A stretch of 64,000 bases of DNA from Polyangiaceae bacterium (lineage in GTDB: Bacteria; Myxococcota_A; Polyangia; Polyangiales; Polyangiaceae), in the NCBI GenBank assembly GCA_009781005.1, contig WQYX01000006.1, forward strand, positions 1-64,000, written 5' to 3'. Positions within the stretch are counted from its first letter, which is position 1. Every line of letters begins with the position of its first letter. Below are positions 39,537 through 48,943 of the stretch, in pieces. The notes beneath the pieces were generated by a model, which searched no databases, was not told the origin of the DNA, and saw only the letters and a list, made by a program, of their open reading frames with translations. The position numbers were made by a program, and so were the translations under genes.

Positions 39537-41987
39537 TCAGGCTCGAAGCGTGGCCCCAAAGCGATCGGTGACTTCCTCGACGACGTGTGCGTGAGCCGCG
39601 TCGACTTCGGCATCCGTGAGCGTGCGATCGGGCGCGCGGTAGACGACGTGGAACGCGACGTTCGATGAGCCTTCGGGAACTACGCCGCCGACGAATCGAT
39701 CGAACAGGCGCACGGCTTCGGCAAGAGGACCCGCCGCATCACGCACGACGCGCTCGATCTCGCCCGCCGGAACGCTGTCTTTGACGATGAACGCGACGTC
39801 GCGCGTACTCGCGGGAAAGCGCGGGACGGCGACGTATTGCTTGCGCTCTACACCTTTTGTGAACGGCTCGAGATCGATCTCGCAGACGAGAACCTCGCCG
39901 TCGAGTTCGAGCGCGTCGGCGACGTCCGGGTGCAAGGGCCCGAAGGATCCGACGCGCTTGCCGTTGACGCTCAAGAATGCTGCGCCGCGCGGATGAAGAT
40001 GCGCGGGAGCGTGCGCACGACTCGCGGGCTCGACTCGGGCGGACTGCCCGGAGATGCGCTCGAGCAGCGCGACGGCATAACCTTTCGCGTCCCACGCATC
40101 GAGCGACTTGGGTTTTTCGAGCCAGCCCGGACGTTCGCCTGCGAGAACGAACCCGATGTGCATCTCTTCGCGCGACAGCTCGACGTCCTTCGCGATTTCG
40201 GGCGCGGTCTGGAGAAACACCGGGCCCACTGTGAACTGCCTTACGTCACGTTCGCCGTGGCGGCGCGCGTTCTTCACGGCATCGAGGAGGCCGGGCAGCA
40301 CGGTCGTGCGCATGACGGCCTGGTGCTCGCCGAGCGGGTTTGCGAGATGCACCGCAGGCGCGGGCGCCGACAAGAGCGACAGAACGCGCTCGGACGTGAA
40401 GCCGAACGTGACGGCTTCGGAGAGTCCGATCGACGTTGCTGCCGCTCGTGCGACGCGCGCCAGCTCCTCGCGGCCACCTACGTCGCGCGATGCTCGAATG
40501 GCCGGAACCTCCGCGGGAACGCTGTCCATGCCGTGCACGCGAATGATCTCCTCGATGAGATCGATCTCGCGCACGAGATCGGGTCGGTGCGTGGGGACAA
40601 GAACGAAGGCCTCTTCGTTTGCCGCCCCCGCGAGCGTGATCTCGCAACCGAGACGCGTGAGGATGTCCGTTGCTTTCGCAAAGGGTACGTCGACGCCCAA
40701 GAGACCGCCGATGCGCTTTTTGCGCAGATGCACGGTGCATCGCTGTGGCGGCGTGGGCTGCGCGTTGATGCGTGCGCCTTGCACGTGAATCTGACCCTTC
40801 GTCGCTGCGCCGCCCGCGAGCTTGGTGGTGAGCGCCACGGCGCGCTCGAGCACGCGTACTACGTCGCCCGGATCCACGCCGCGCTCGAACCTATGGCTCG
40901 ACTCGGTGTGCATGCCGTGGCGGCGAGCGGTCCTTCGAACGCCCCGCGGATCGAACCACGCGACCTCGAAGAGCACACGCTTGGTCGGCCCTTGAATCTC
41001 GCTCGAAGCGCCGCCCATGACGCCCGCGAGTGCGACCGGGCCGCGGCCATCGCAGATGAGGAGATCGTCTGTGACGAGCGTGCGCAGGGCGCCGTCGAGC
41101 GTGACGAGTTTCTCGCCGTCGGACGCGCGACGAATCACGATGCGCGCGTCCGCAACGCGATCGAGATCGAATGCATGCATCGGATGGCCGTACTCGAGCA
41201 TCACGACGTTCGTGATGTCGACGACGTTCGAGATGGATCGAACGCCGAGCGCTTGGAGCCGGTAGCGGATCCACAGCGGCGACGGACCGATCGTCACGTC
41301 GAGCGCGCCGGCGGCGCCGTAGTGCGGGCACCGCTCGGCGTCTTCGACGGAAATGGAGACGAGGCCAGAAGTGGCTTCGGTGGCAAGGGCAGGTTTGTTC
41401 CCCGAAGAAGGCCACGCAAACGAGAGATTGTAGAGTGCACAGATCTCCCGCGCGATGCCGACGTGCCCGAGGCAATCGGGCCGATTCGGCGTAACACCAA
41501 TTTCGAAGATCGTGTCACGGGCATTCGGCACGGCCTTCGCGAGCGTCGTCCCCGTCGTTCCTTCTGGCAAGATGAGGATGCCGCTGTGATCGTCGCCGAG
41601 TCCGAGCTCGTCTTCGCTACAGAGCATGCCCTCGCTGTCCACGCCGCCGATCGCGCGCTTGGCGATGGTCACGTTCTTCGCGGGCAAGTGCGCGCCGAGC
41701 GGCGCAAGCACCACGAGGCCTCCGGGATCGGGCACGTTCGGTGCGCCGCAGATGATTTGTTGCGTGTGTCCGCCGCCGCGATCAACGGTGACGAGACGGA
41801 GGCCGCTCTTGGATGGATGAGGGCGCGCCGATACCACGCGCACGACGAGGCACGCGTCCGCCGCAACGCCGTATTCGCTGATTGCTTCGACTTCGAGCCC
41901 GGCACCCGTCAGACGTGCAGCGAGATCGCGGGGAGATGCCTCGAGCCCGGGAACGAGCTCGCGCAGCCATCGATAGGAAGTCTTCAT
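39537..41987 (-). CDS. pheT: phenylalanyl-tRNA synthetase beta subunit
   Basis: MKTSYRWLRELVPGL; tRNA-binding domain; YGHPMHAFDLDRV; C-terminal anticodon-binding-like domain DRTLTDAEVDAAHAHVVEEVTDRFGATLR. Confidence 0.96.
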   Translation of the reverse strand: MKTSYRWLRELVPGLEASPRDLAARLTGAGLEVEAISEYGVAADACLVVRVVSARPHPSKSGLRLVTVDRGGGHTQQIICGAPNVPDPGGLVVLAPLGAHLPAKNVTIAKRAIGGVDSEGMLCSEDELGLGDDHSGILILPEGTTGTTLAKAVPNARDTIFEIGVTPNRPDCLGHVGIAREICALYNLSFAWPSSGNKPALATEATSGLVSISVEDAERCPHYGAAGALDVTIGPSPLWIRYRLQALGVRSISNVVDITNVVMLEYGHPMHAFDLDRVADARIVIRRASDGEKLVTLDGALRTLVTDDLLICDGRGPVALAGVMGGASSEIQGPTKRVLFEVAWFDPRGVRRTARRHGMHTESSHRFERGVDPGDVVRVLERAVALTTKLAGGAATKGQIHVQGARINAQPTPPQRCTVHLRKKRIGGLLGVDVPFAKATDILTRLGCEITLAGAANEEAFVLVPTHRPDLVREIDLIEEIIRVHGMDSVPAEVPAIRASRDVGGREELARVARAAATSIGLSEAVTFGFTSERVLSLLSAPAPAVHLANPLGEHQAVMRTTVLPGLLDAVKNARRHGERDVRQFTVGPVFLQTAPEIAKDVELSREEMHIGFVLAGERPGWLEKPKSLDAWDAKGYAVALLERISGQSARVEPASRAHAPAHLHPRGAAFLSVNGKRVGSFGPLHPDVADALELDGEVLVCEIDLEPFTKGVERKQYVAVPRFPASTRDVAFIVKDSVPAGEIERVVRDAAGPLAEAVRLFDRFVGGVVPEGSSNVAFHVVYRAPDRTLTDAEVDAAHAHVVEEVTDRFGATLRA

Positions 41988-42026
41988 GGGTTAAGGGGCC
42001 CCATCCGCCATGGCTTCGCCATGGCT

Positions 42027-42095
42027 GCCTTCCCCTTGCCACGTGCTCGTCAGGCGGGCGAAGCGCCCGCCTTCCTGCGCACGGACGGGGAAGGC
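42027..42095. repeat. structured palindromic repeat, family D copy 1
   Basis: gccttcccc...ggggaaggc outer stem; inner ggcgggcgaagcgcccgcc; homologous to the reverse complement of 42208-42270. Confidence 0.8.
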
Positions 42096-42207
42096 CCGTA
42101 ATTGCTGCGTCGTAGCAAGACTATATTTCCCGTGGTTCATACTTTTCATATTATTAAGGATCCTGGCGCTGACGATTGCCATGATGTTGGCAGTCTTGGC
42201 ATGATGG

Positions 42208-42270
42208 GCTCCCCCGCCCGCGCGCAGGAGGGCGCGCTTCGCGCCCGACGAGCACGAGGCCGGGGGGAGC
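42208..42270. repeat. structured palindromic repeat, family D copy 2 (inverted)
   Basis: gctccccc...ggggggagc outer stem; inner gggcgcgcttcgcgccc; shared cgtgctcgtc and ctcctgcgc blocks. Confidence 0.8.
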
Positions 42271-42309
42271 ACGCGCGGTGAGCGGAGCGAGACGCGCGGA
42301 GGGGGCATA

Positions 42310-43383
42310 TTAAAATTGGGCGAGAAAGCGGGGATCGTTTTCGAAGAGCAGCTTGATGTTCGGGATGCCGTAACGAAGCATGGCGATGCGCTCGAGACCC
42401 ATGCCGAGCGCGAAACCAGACCACTTTTCGGGATCTATCCCGCGGTCTTTGAAGCAGTTTTCGAAGACGACGGGATGAATCATTCCGCAGCCGAGAATTT
42501 CGATCCAGCCGGTGTGCTTGCAGAGGTTGCATCCTACACGTACCCCGCTGGCGCCCTTGCAGAAGACGCAGCCGATGTCGACTTCGGCGCCGGGTTCGAC
42601 GAATGGGAAGTAGCTCGGACGCAGGCGCACGGGCGTGCCGGGTCCGTAGAGGCGTTCGGCGAACTCGGCGAGGATGCCTTTCAAATGCGCGAAGGTCACG
42701 CTCCGATCGACGAGGAAGGCTTCGATCTGGTGAAACATCGGAGAGTGGGTTGCATCGTCGTCGCGGCGGTAAACCGTGCCGGGTGCAATGAACGCCATGG
42801 GTGGCTCGATGGTCGAGAGCGCGCGGATCTGGATGTTCGACGTGTGCGTGCGAAGAAGCTTCCCGGACGTCGTCCAGAAGCTATCTTGCATGTCCGTGGC
42901 GGGGTGATCCGGTGGGAAACCGAGGTGCGTGAAGTTGTTTTCTTCGTGCTCGATTTCGGGGCCATCGAAGACCGCAAAACCGAGCTGGCGGAAGATGGCG
43001 ACCACGTCCTCTCGAACGATGGAGACCGGATGCTCGTGCCCCCTTGGAATCGGCATGCGCCCCGGCAGCGTGAGATCGAACGCGGGCGCGGAGAGCTCCG
43101 CTTCTCTCGCCTTGCGTTTCAGGTCGGAAAGACAGCTTTCAAAACCCGTTTCGACTTCCTGTTTGAGGGAGTTGACCTTCTCGCCAATGGCCTTGCGACT
43201 CGCGGGAGCGGCCTGACCGAGCTGCTTCAAGATGGCCGTGAGCTCGCCTTTTTTCCCGAGGATCTTCGCGTTCTCGTCGCGCAGCGCCTGCTCGGTCGCG
43301 GCGGCGCGAAAACGCGGAAGGAATGCCTCGCGTAGATCGGCAAGCGCACGATCGATGGTTTTACCGAGGTCGGTCTCCGCCAT
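42310..43383 (-). CDS. pheS: phenylalanyl-tRNA synthetase alpha subunit
   Basis: DLTLPGRMPIPRGHEHPVSIVREDVVAIFRQLGFAVFDGPEIEHEENNF...GCGMIHPVVF...GFALGMGLERIAMLRYGI. Confidence 0.97.
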   Translation of the reverse strand: MAETDLGKTIDRALADLREAFLPRFRAAATEQALRDENAKILGKKGELTAILKQLGQAAPASRKAIGEKVNSLKQEVETGFESCLSDLKRKAREAELSAPAFDLTLPGRMPIPRGHEHPVSIVREDVVAIFRQLGFAVFDGPEIEHEENNFTHLGFPPDHPATDMQDSFWTTSGKLLRTHTSNIQIRALSTIEPPMAFIAPGTVYRRDDDATHSPMFHQIEAFLVDRSVTFAHLKGILAEFAERLYGPGTPVRLRPSYFPFVEPGAEVDIGCVFCKGASGVRVGCNLCKHTGWIEILGCGMIHPVVFENCFKDRGIDPEKWSGFALGMGLERIAMLRYGIPNIKLLFENDPRFLAQF

Positions 43384-43497
43384 GCGCCGGCCCTTTAGCA
43401 CATAATGTGGCCTGCGTTTTGGAGCAGGTTCATGATGGCGCGGCCGCCTACTGCCACAACCGCGAGGAGTGACGTGAACCCGAGTTCGTCAGCGTCC

Positions 43498-44760
43498 ATG
43501 AGTCATCCGTTCGCCACCCCAGACAAGCGCGTTCGGGCGCGGCTGTCTTGGACGGACGGAGCAGGATCCCACACCGTTGATGTGCATCATGCACGTACCG
43601 CAGGCAAAGCGCCGGAATGCGATCTCGTCGTGTCCGACCGAGCCGTCTCGCGCATTCACGCAGAGATTGCGCCGCGCGAAGACGGACTCTGGGTGCGCGA
43701 TCTCGGCAGCGTCAACGGCACGTTCATCGGTGGGGTGAAAGTCAACGAAGGGCGCGTGCCGCAGGGCGCTTCCATCCGTCTCGGCACGACGGAGATCGCG
43801 GTCACGTACGGCGCGCATGACGAGGCTCCCGCGCTCTGGCCGGAGGAGCGCTTCGGAACACTTCTCGCCGCAAGTGTTGCCATGCGCGAAGTGTTCGCCA
43901 CCGTGGCTTCTCTCGCGAGCATGGACACGTCTGTCCTCTTCGTCGGCGAGCCCAGCACGGGCAAGCAATCGCTCGCGCGCATGCTGCACGAGACGTCGCC
44001 GCGCGCCGGCTCTCCGCTCATCGTCGTCGACTGCGCCGCACTTCCGGAGCCCGTGCTCGCCGCCGAAGTTTTGGAGGACGCGCTGCGAAGCGCCGAGGGC
44101 GGCACGCTCTTGCTCGAAGAGCCGCAGGAGCTCTCGCTGGCGCTGCAACGCGAACTGCTCCCACCGCTCGCCGCACGCGTCTTCCGCGTCGTCGCGTCGA
44201 CGTCGCGCGATCTGCGCCCGCTCGTCAACCAAAACGCATTACGCGAGGGCCTCTATTTCAGGCTCGCCGGAGCCACCGTCAACGTCCCCGCGTTGCGCGA
44301 CCGACCCGCCGACGTTCCTCTACTTCTAAAGCATTTCTTGGGCGACGACGCGCCGCTGCTCACGACCGCGTTGCTCGACGATCTTGCGTGGATGCCGTGG
44401 ACAGGCAACGTGCGCGAGCTCCGTCGCGTGGCCGAGCATCTGCGCTCGAGCGGCGGCGTGCTCGGCGATTGGCCGAGCCCTCCGGAGCCATACGAAGAGT
44501 CCGTGATGGCGCTAGAGGGCGATGCTTTTCACGACACCGTTGAAGTTGCCGGGCGGACGCAAAGCGATTTGCCGGTGCGGCTCGAACCGTGGTTCGGAAC
44601 CGGGTTCAAAGAATTTCGCGAACGCTGGATTGAACTCGGCGAGCGCGAATACTTGCGCCGCTTGATGGCGCGAACGAATCGTTCGAGCTCGAAGGCTTCA
44701 CGTGAAGCCGGCCTCGAGCGAACGTATCTTTATCGACTCCTCAAGAAGCACGGAGTTTGA
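43498..44760 (+). CDS. FHA-domain AAA+ regulator (degenerate sigma-54 activator-like)
   Basis: FHA VSRIHAEIAPREDGLWVRDLGSVNGTFIGG; AAA GEPSTGKQSLARMLHETSPRAGSPLIVVDCAALPE; C-terminal Fis-like helix. Confidence 0.88.
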   Translation: MSHPFATPDKRVRARLSWTDGAGSHTVDVHHARTAGKAPECDLVVSDRAVSRIHAEIAPREDGLWVRDLGSVNGTFIGGVKVNEGRVPQGASIRLGTTEIAVTYGAHDEAPALWPEERFGTLLAASVAMREVFATVASLASMDTSVLFVGEPSTGKQSLARMLHETSPRAGSPLIVVDCAALPEPVLAAEVLEDALRSAEGGTLLLEEPQELSLALQRELLPPLAARVFRVVASTSRDLRPLVNQNALREGLYFRLAGATVNVPALRDRPADVPLLLKHFLGDDAPLLTTALLDDLAWMPWTGNVRELRRVAEHLRSSGGVLGDWPSPPEPYEESVMALEGDAFHDTVEVAGRTQSDLPVRLEPWFGTGFKEFRERWIELGEREYLRRLMARTNRSSSKASREAGLERTYLYRLLKKHGV

Positions 44761-44775
44761 GGAGACCCCACCGCG

Positions 44776-44844
44776 GGGCAGGCACAGGGGCCTGCCCCTA
44801 CGGCCAACGACGCATTCGTAGGGGCGGCCCCCCGTGGCCGCCCT
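44776..44844. repeat. palindromic intergenic repeat, family C copy 2
   Basis: ggggcaggcacaggggcctgcccctac...gtaggggcggccccccgtggccgccc. Confidence 0.8.
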
Positions 44845-45190
44845 ATGCGTTGGCCGTCTGGACGACTTTCTTGAACGCCGCGGGATCTGCGACGGCGAGG
44901 TCCGAGAGAACCTTGCGATCGAGGGTGACGCCGGCATTCTTGAGCGCGTGCATCAAGCGCGAATACGAGACGCCACTCAAACGCGCTGCGGCGTTGATAC
45001 GCGTAATCCAGAGACGGCGAAAATCACGCTTGCGGCGACGGCGATGGGCGTACGCATAAACCCACGCTTTGTGCACCACCTCTTTTGCATATGCGAACAG
45101 GCGTGAGCGGGCGCTGTGATAACCGGAAGCGTGTTTGAGAATGCGATTGCGGCGACGGCGCGCCTTGAAACCACGTTTTGCGCGGGGCAT
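44843..45190 (-). CDS. rplT: 50S ribosomal protein L20
   Basis: MPRAKRGFKARRRRNRILKHASGYHSARSRLFAYAKEVVHKAWVYAYAHRRRRKRDFRRLWITRINAAAR. Confidence 0.98.
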   Translation of the reverse strand: MPRAKRGFKARRRRNRILKHASGYHSARSRLFAYAKEVVHKAWVYAYAHRRRRKRDFRRLWITRINAAARLSGVSYSRLMHALKNAGVTLDRKVLSDLAVADPAAFKKVVQTANA

Positions 45191-45228
45191 GAGAGTTCTC
45201 CGTATTCCGTATTTAGACTTAAGACTTA

Positions 45229-45370
45229 GAGGGTGTTTACCAGCCGTTGCGAGCGACGTGAGGCCAAGGCGGGCCCGAGGAGCCCGCGTAAGCGTACTGG
45301 TCGTACGTGCGCAGGCACCGCAGGGCCCAACGAAGGCATCGCGGCGCGCAGCAGGCTGGTAAACACCCTC
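45229..45370. repeat. palindromic interspersed element, superfamily A/B (copy R5)
   Basis: Perfect 17-bp stem gagggtgtttaccagcc / ggctggtaaacaccctc; lies between rpmI and rplT. Confidence 0.9.
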
Positions 45371-45565
45371 TTAACCGTTGAGAAGACGCTTGATCTTCTT
45401 CTCGTGCGTGGTCGAAACCATGTCGTTGTTGCGCAAGCGACGGAGACGTTTGCGCGGCTTGTTGATGAGCCCGTGGTTGCCGCCCGCTTTCGAACGACGG
45501 ACACGGCCCTTGCCGGTCAATTTGAACCGCTTCGCCGCGGTCTTGCTGGTCTTCATCTTCGGCAT
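45371..45565 (-). CDS. rpmI: 50S ribosomal protein L35
   Basis: MPKMKTSKTAAKRFKLTGKGRVRRSKAGGNHGLINKPRKRLRRLRNNDMVSTTHEKKIKRLL. Confidence 0.96.
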   Translation of the reverse strand: MPKMKTSKTAAKRFKLTGKGRVRRSKAGGNHGLINKPRKRLRRLRNNDMVSTTHEKKIKRLLNG

Positions 45566-45673
45566 AACGTGCCTTCCATTCCTTTTGCCGCTCCCACAGG
45601 GCCGCTTGGGCAAGCTGTTCTCGTGCTCCTCGGGATGCGGGGCGCAGGTTTATGACGAAAGACGCGATCTTTG

Positions 45674-47455
45674 TCAAGGTGCGGCGATGGCCATGAAGGC
45701 GTCGGCCAGCTTCTTCATCGTGATCGCGGCGCGCTCTTCGGCCGCGGCAACGGGCTCGCTCTCGCTCATGGCCTCGCGAACGTCGAAGTAGAATTTCGCT
45801 TTTGGTTCTGTGCCGCTCGGGCGCGCAATGATGCGGCAACCGCCTGAAAGCTCGAAGGTGAGCACATCGCTCTTCGGCAGCGTGATGGGGGCTTTCTCAC
45901 CGTTCTTCGCGGTGCGCACCTGCGCCATGTAATCGCGAACGGCAAGGACCTCGTGACTGCCGATGATCTTCGGCGGCGAGCCGCGGAGGCGCGCCATGAT
46001 CGCGCGGATCTCGGCGGCTCCTTCTGCACCCTTGCGCGTGAGACTGACTTGCGAGCTCACGAAGAGCCCGTAGTGCCGATAAAGTGACTCGAGGTGGGCG
46101 AGCACGGTCGTCCCCTTTGCGCGAAGAATCGCCGTAAGCTCGGCGAACGTCACCGCGGCGCTGATGCCGTCCTTGTCGCGAACGAGCTCGCCCACGGTGT
46201 AACCGAGCGCTTCTTCGTAACCGAAAAGGAAATGCATTCCCTCGCTTGCTTTGAGATCCATGGCGCGGTTCGCGATCCACTTGAAGCCCGTCAAGACCTC
46301 TTCGTACCGAACCGACATCTCCTCTGCGATGACGCCGAGCATGGGCGACGAGACAATCGATTCGAGGACGAGCGGCGCGCCTTTCACCGCCTCTGCGCGA
46401 TGGTTCTTGAGTCCGCCGGTCAAGATATAGTGTCCCAACATCACGCCAACCTGATTGCCCGTGAGCTGCTGATACCCAGTTGGCGAGGACGCATCCGGAA
46501 CGGCAATGGCAAGCCTGTCCGCATCGGGATCATTGGCAATCACGAGATCGGCCTTTTTGGATCGCGCGAGCGAAAATGACAGATCCATGGCGCCCTTCTC
46601 CTCCGGATTCGGAAACTTCACGGTGGGAAAAGCGCCGTCGGGTTTCTGTTGCTCGGGCACCGACGTGACGTTCGAAAAACCTGCTTGGGCAAGCGCGAGG
46701 CGCGCAAGCTTGTCGCCAACACCATGAAGGGGTGTGTACACGATGGCAAAATCACGCGGACCATCGCTGCGCACGGAGAGTTTCTTCACCTCCGCGAGAT
46801 AAGCTTTCTCGAGTTCGTCATCGAGAATCGTGACGAGCCCCTTTTTGCGAGCCTCGTCGAGCGGCATATACGGGACGTCTTTTGCAGCAGGCGCGCGATC
46901 GATCTCGCTCGCAATCCCCACGTCGATGGGCGGAACGATTTGTGCGCCATTGTCCCAATAAGCTTTATAGCCATTGTACTCCGGTGGGTTGTGGCTTGCG
47001 GTCACCATGACACCCGCCGCGCATCCAAGATGCGTGACCGCAAAGGCGAGCATGGGAGTGGGTTCGACATCGGCAAAGAGCGAGCTTGGAATGCCGGCGG
47101 CGGCGAGGACGCATGCGGTGTCGGCGGCGAGCTCGCGACTCATGCGACGCCCGTCAAAGGCAATGACGACTCCGCCTTTGGCCTTCGATGCGTGGAGGAA
47201 ACGCGCAAGTCCCCATGTGGTGCGGATGACGACCGCACGGTTCATGCGATTGGGACCGGCGCCGATGATGCCGCGCAGGCCGGCCGTGCCGAACTCGAGT
47301 GAGCCTGCAAACCTGTCGGCGAGATCGGTCTTGCCGATGTCGGACGAGGCGAGCAAGGCTTCGATCTCGGCGCGCGCGGCGGGATCGGGATCGTTTTCGG
47401 CCCACTGTTTCGCGCGGGCCAAGAGCTCGTTGGTGGCATTTGCAGGAGCGTTCAT
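45674..47455 (-). CDS. phosphoglucomutase/phosphomannomutase
   Basis: FGTAGLRGIIGAGPNRMN, VMVTASHNPPEYNGYKAYW, NDPDADRLAIAVPD, GYEEALGYTVG, RPSGTEPKAKFYF. Confidence 0.95.
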   Translation of the reverse strand: MNAPANATNELLARAKQWAENDPDPAARAEIEALLASSDIGKTDLADRFAGSLEFGTAGLRGIIGAGPNRMNRAVVIRTTWGLARFLHASKAKGGVVIAFDGRRMSRELAADTACVLAAAGIPSSLFADVEPTPMLAFAVTHLGCAAGVMVTASHNPPEYNGYKAYWDNGAQIVPPIDVGIASEIDRAPAAKDVPYMPLDEARKKGLVTILDDELEKAYLAEVKKLSVRSDGPRDFAIVYTPLHGVGDKLARLALAQAGFSNVTSVPEQQKPDGAFPTVKFPNPEEKGAMDLSFSLARSKKADLVIANDPDADRLAIAVPDASSPTGYQQLTGNQVGVMLGHYILTGGLKNHRAEAVKGAPLVLESIVSSPMLGVIAEEMSVRYEEVLTGFKWIANRAMDLKASEGMHFLFGYEEALGYTVGELVRDKDGISAAVTFAELTAILRAKGTTVLAHLESLYRHYGLFVSSQVSLTRKGAEGAAEIRAIMARLRGSPPKIIGSHEVLAVRDYMAQVRTAKNGEKAPITLPKSDVLTFELSGGCRIIARPSGTEPKAKFYFDVREAMSESEPVAAAEERAAITMKKLADAFMAIAAP

Positions 47456-47662
47456 GAGCAAGCGAATTACCATAAAAACATCGCTCGAGCCTGCCTACAT
47501 GGATGACGTTCGAAGCGTCACATGTGCTCGCGAACGAGCTTCGATCCGAGGCGTGGCATTCTCACGCTCGAGCCGCTGCTACGCGGCGGCCAGCACGAGC
47601 GCCGAAAAACATCGCGCTGCCGCTGAGGCACGACGGACAATAGGCACTACGTTTGGTGGACG

Positions 47663-48820
47663 ATGATGAAGATGCGGCTGCTGATCGTGGAGGACGACGA
47701 GGCCCTTCGCAGTAGTCTCGTAAGGTCGCTCGACCGCTCGTATGTGATCGACGAGGCTGGCGATGGCAGGGAAGCTTCCGAGTGTTTGACGCACAAAAGA
47801 TTCGATGTTGTGTTGAGCGACATTGACCTGCCGCATGGCTCCGGGATCGACGTGCTGCGCCTCGTGCGCGATTGCGATCTCGATGTGCCGGTGATCTTGA
47901 TGACGGGACAGCCGAGTGTCGACACGGCCATTGAGGCAATGGATCTCGGTGCTTTTACGTATCTCAAGAAGCCTTTCGAACGAGGTACGCTCGAACGCGC
48001 CCTCGGCCGTGCCGGCACGCTCGGGAAGCTCGCGCGCATCAAACGCGAGGCCATGTCGACACTCGGTAAGAACGGCGCTCTTCCCGGAGATCGCGCCGGA
48101 TTGTCGACGATCTTTCAGCAGGCGCTCGACACTCTGTGGATCGCATACCAACCCATCCTGTGCCGGCAGACGCAGAAGACCATCGGTTTCGAGGCCCTGT
48201 TGAGGTGCAAGGCGATGCCGACGCCAAACGCAGTCATCGAAGCGGCCGAACGACTCGATCGCATTCACGATCTTGGCCGGCGCGTGCGAGAGTGCGCGGC
48301 AGCGTGTTTCAAGCCGTGCAATCGCGACATGCTCCTCTTCGTCAACCTCCACGCCGTCGACTTCAGCGATCCCGAGCTTTATTCGTCCACGACCCACCTC
48401 GCAAAGATCGCATCGAGCGTCATTCTCGAAGTCACCGAGCGCACGGCCATCAACGACATTACGGATACGCGCCGTCGCGCAACCGAGCTTCGCTCTCTCG
48501 GTTATCGCATCGCCGTCGACGATCTCGGTGCGGGCTACGCAGGGTTGACGACGTTCGCAAACCTCGAGCCCGAAGTCGTCAAGCTCGATATGTCACTTGT
48601 CCGCAATATCGAAAATTCGCCGGTGCAATTTCGCATTGTCGAGGGCATTACGAATCTTTGCCACTCCCTCGGAATGAAGGTCGTTGCCGAAGGTATCGAG
48701 ACAACGAGAGAGCTTCAAACCATCCATGAGCTCGGATGTGACTATCTTCAGGGGTATCTGCTCGGTGCGCCTCAACCCTTCCTCCTCGATCACGTGATGC
48801 AGCAGCCCGCTTCGATTTGA
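47663..48820 (+). CDS. response regulator with C-terminal EAL (c-di-GMP phosphodiesterase) domain
   Basis: Receiver IVEDDEALRSSL, VVLSDIDLPHGSGIDVL, YLKKPF; EAL domain GFEALLRC, VILEVTERTAI, VDDLGAGYAGL, VVAEGIET, YLQGYLLGAP. Confidence 0.93.
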   Translation: MMKMRLLIVEDDEALRSSLVRSLDRSYVIDEAGDGREASECLTHKRFDVVLSDIDLPHGSGIDVLRLVRDCDLDVPVILMTGQPSVDTAIEAMDLGAFTYLKKPFERGTLERALGRAGTLGKLARIKREAMSTLGKNGALPGDRAGLSTIFQQALDTLWIAYQPILCRQTQKTIGFEALLRCKAMPTPNAVIEAAERLDRIHDLGRRVRECAAACFKPCNRDMLLFVNLHAVDFSDPELYSSTTHLAKIASSVILEVTERTAINDITDTRRRATELRSLGYRIAVDDLGAGYAGLTTFANLEPEVVKLDMSLVRNIENSPVQFRIVEGITNLCHSLGMKVVAEGIETTRELQTIHELGCDYLQGYLLGAPQPFLLDHVMQQPASI

Positions 48821-48924
48821 CGCGATCTCATCGTTGGGGCCTGCGGTGCGGTCCTCAAAGCCATACAAGGCTGTTCCGTTCCGCTCCTCGGCCCCGCCTC
48901 GACCTCGCGTCAACTTGAAGCGGG
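48806..48924. repeat. palindromic interspersed element, superfamily A/B (copy R6)
   Basis: cccgcttcgatttgacgcg ... cgcgtcaacttgaagcggg; contains the stop codon of the EAL gene. Confidence 0.88.
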
Positions 48925-48943
48925 CCAGATTTTGTAACGTTCG

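Noticed and set aside
39837-42101. Very long plus-strand ORF (754 aa) opposite pheT
   Set aside because: Antisense shadow ORF caused by GC-rich codon usage; the minus strand is clearly PheT and the plus-strand product has no recognisable domain.
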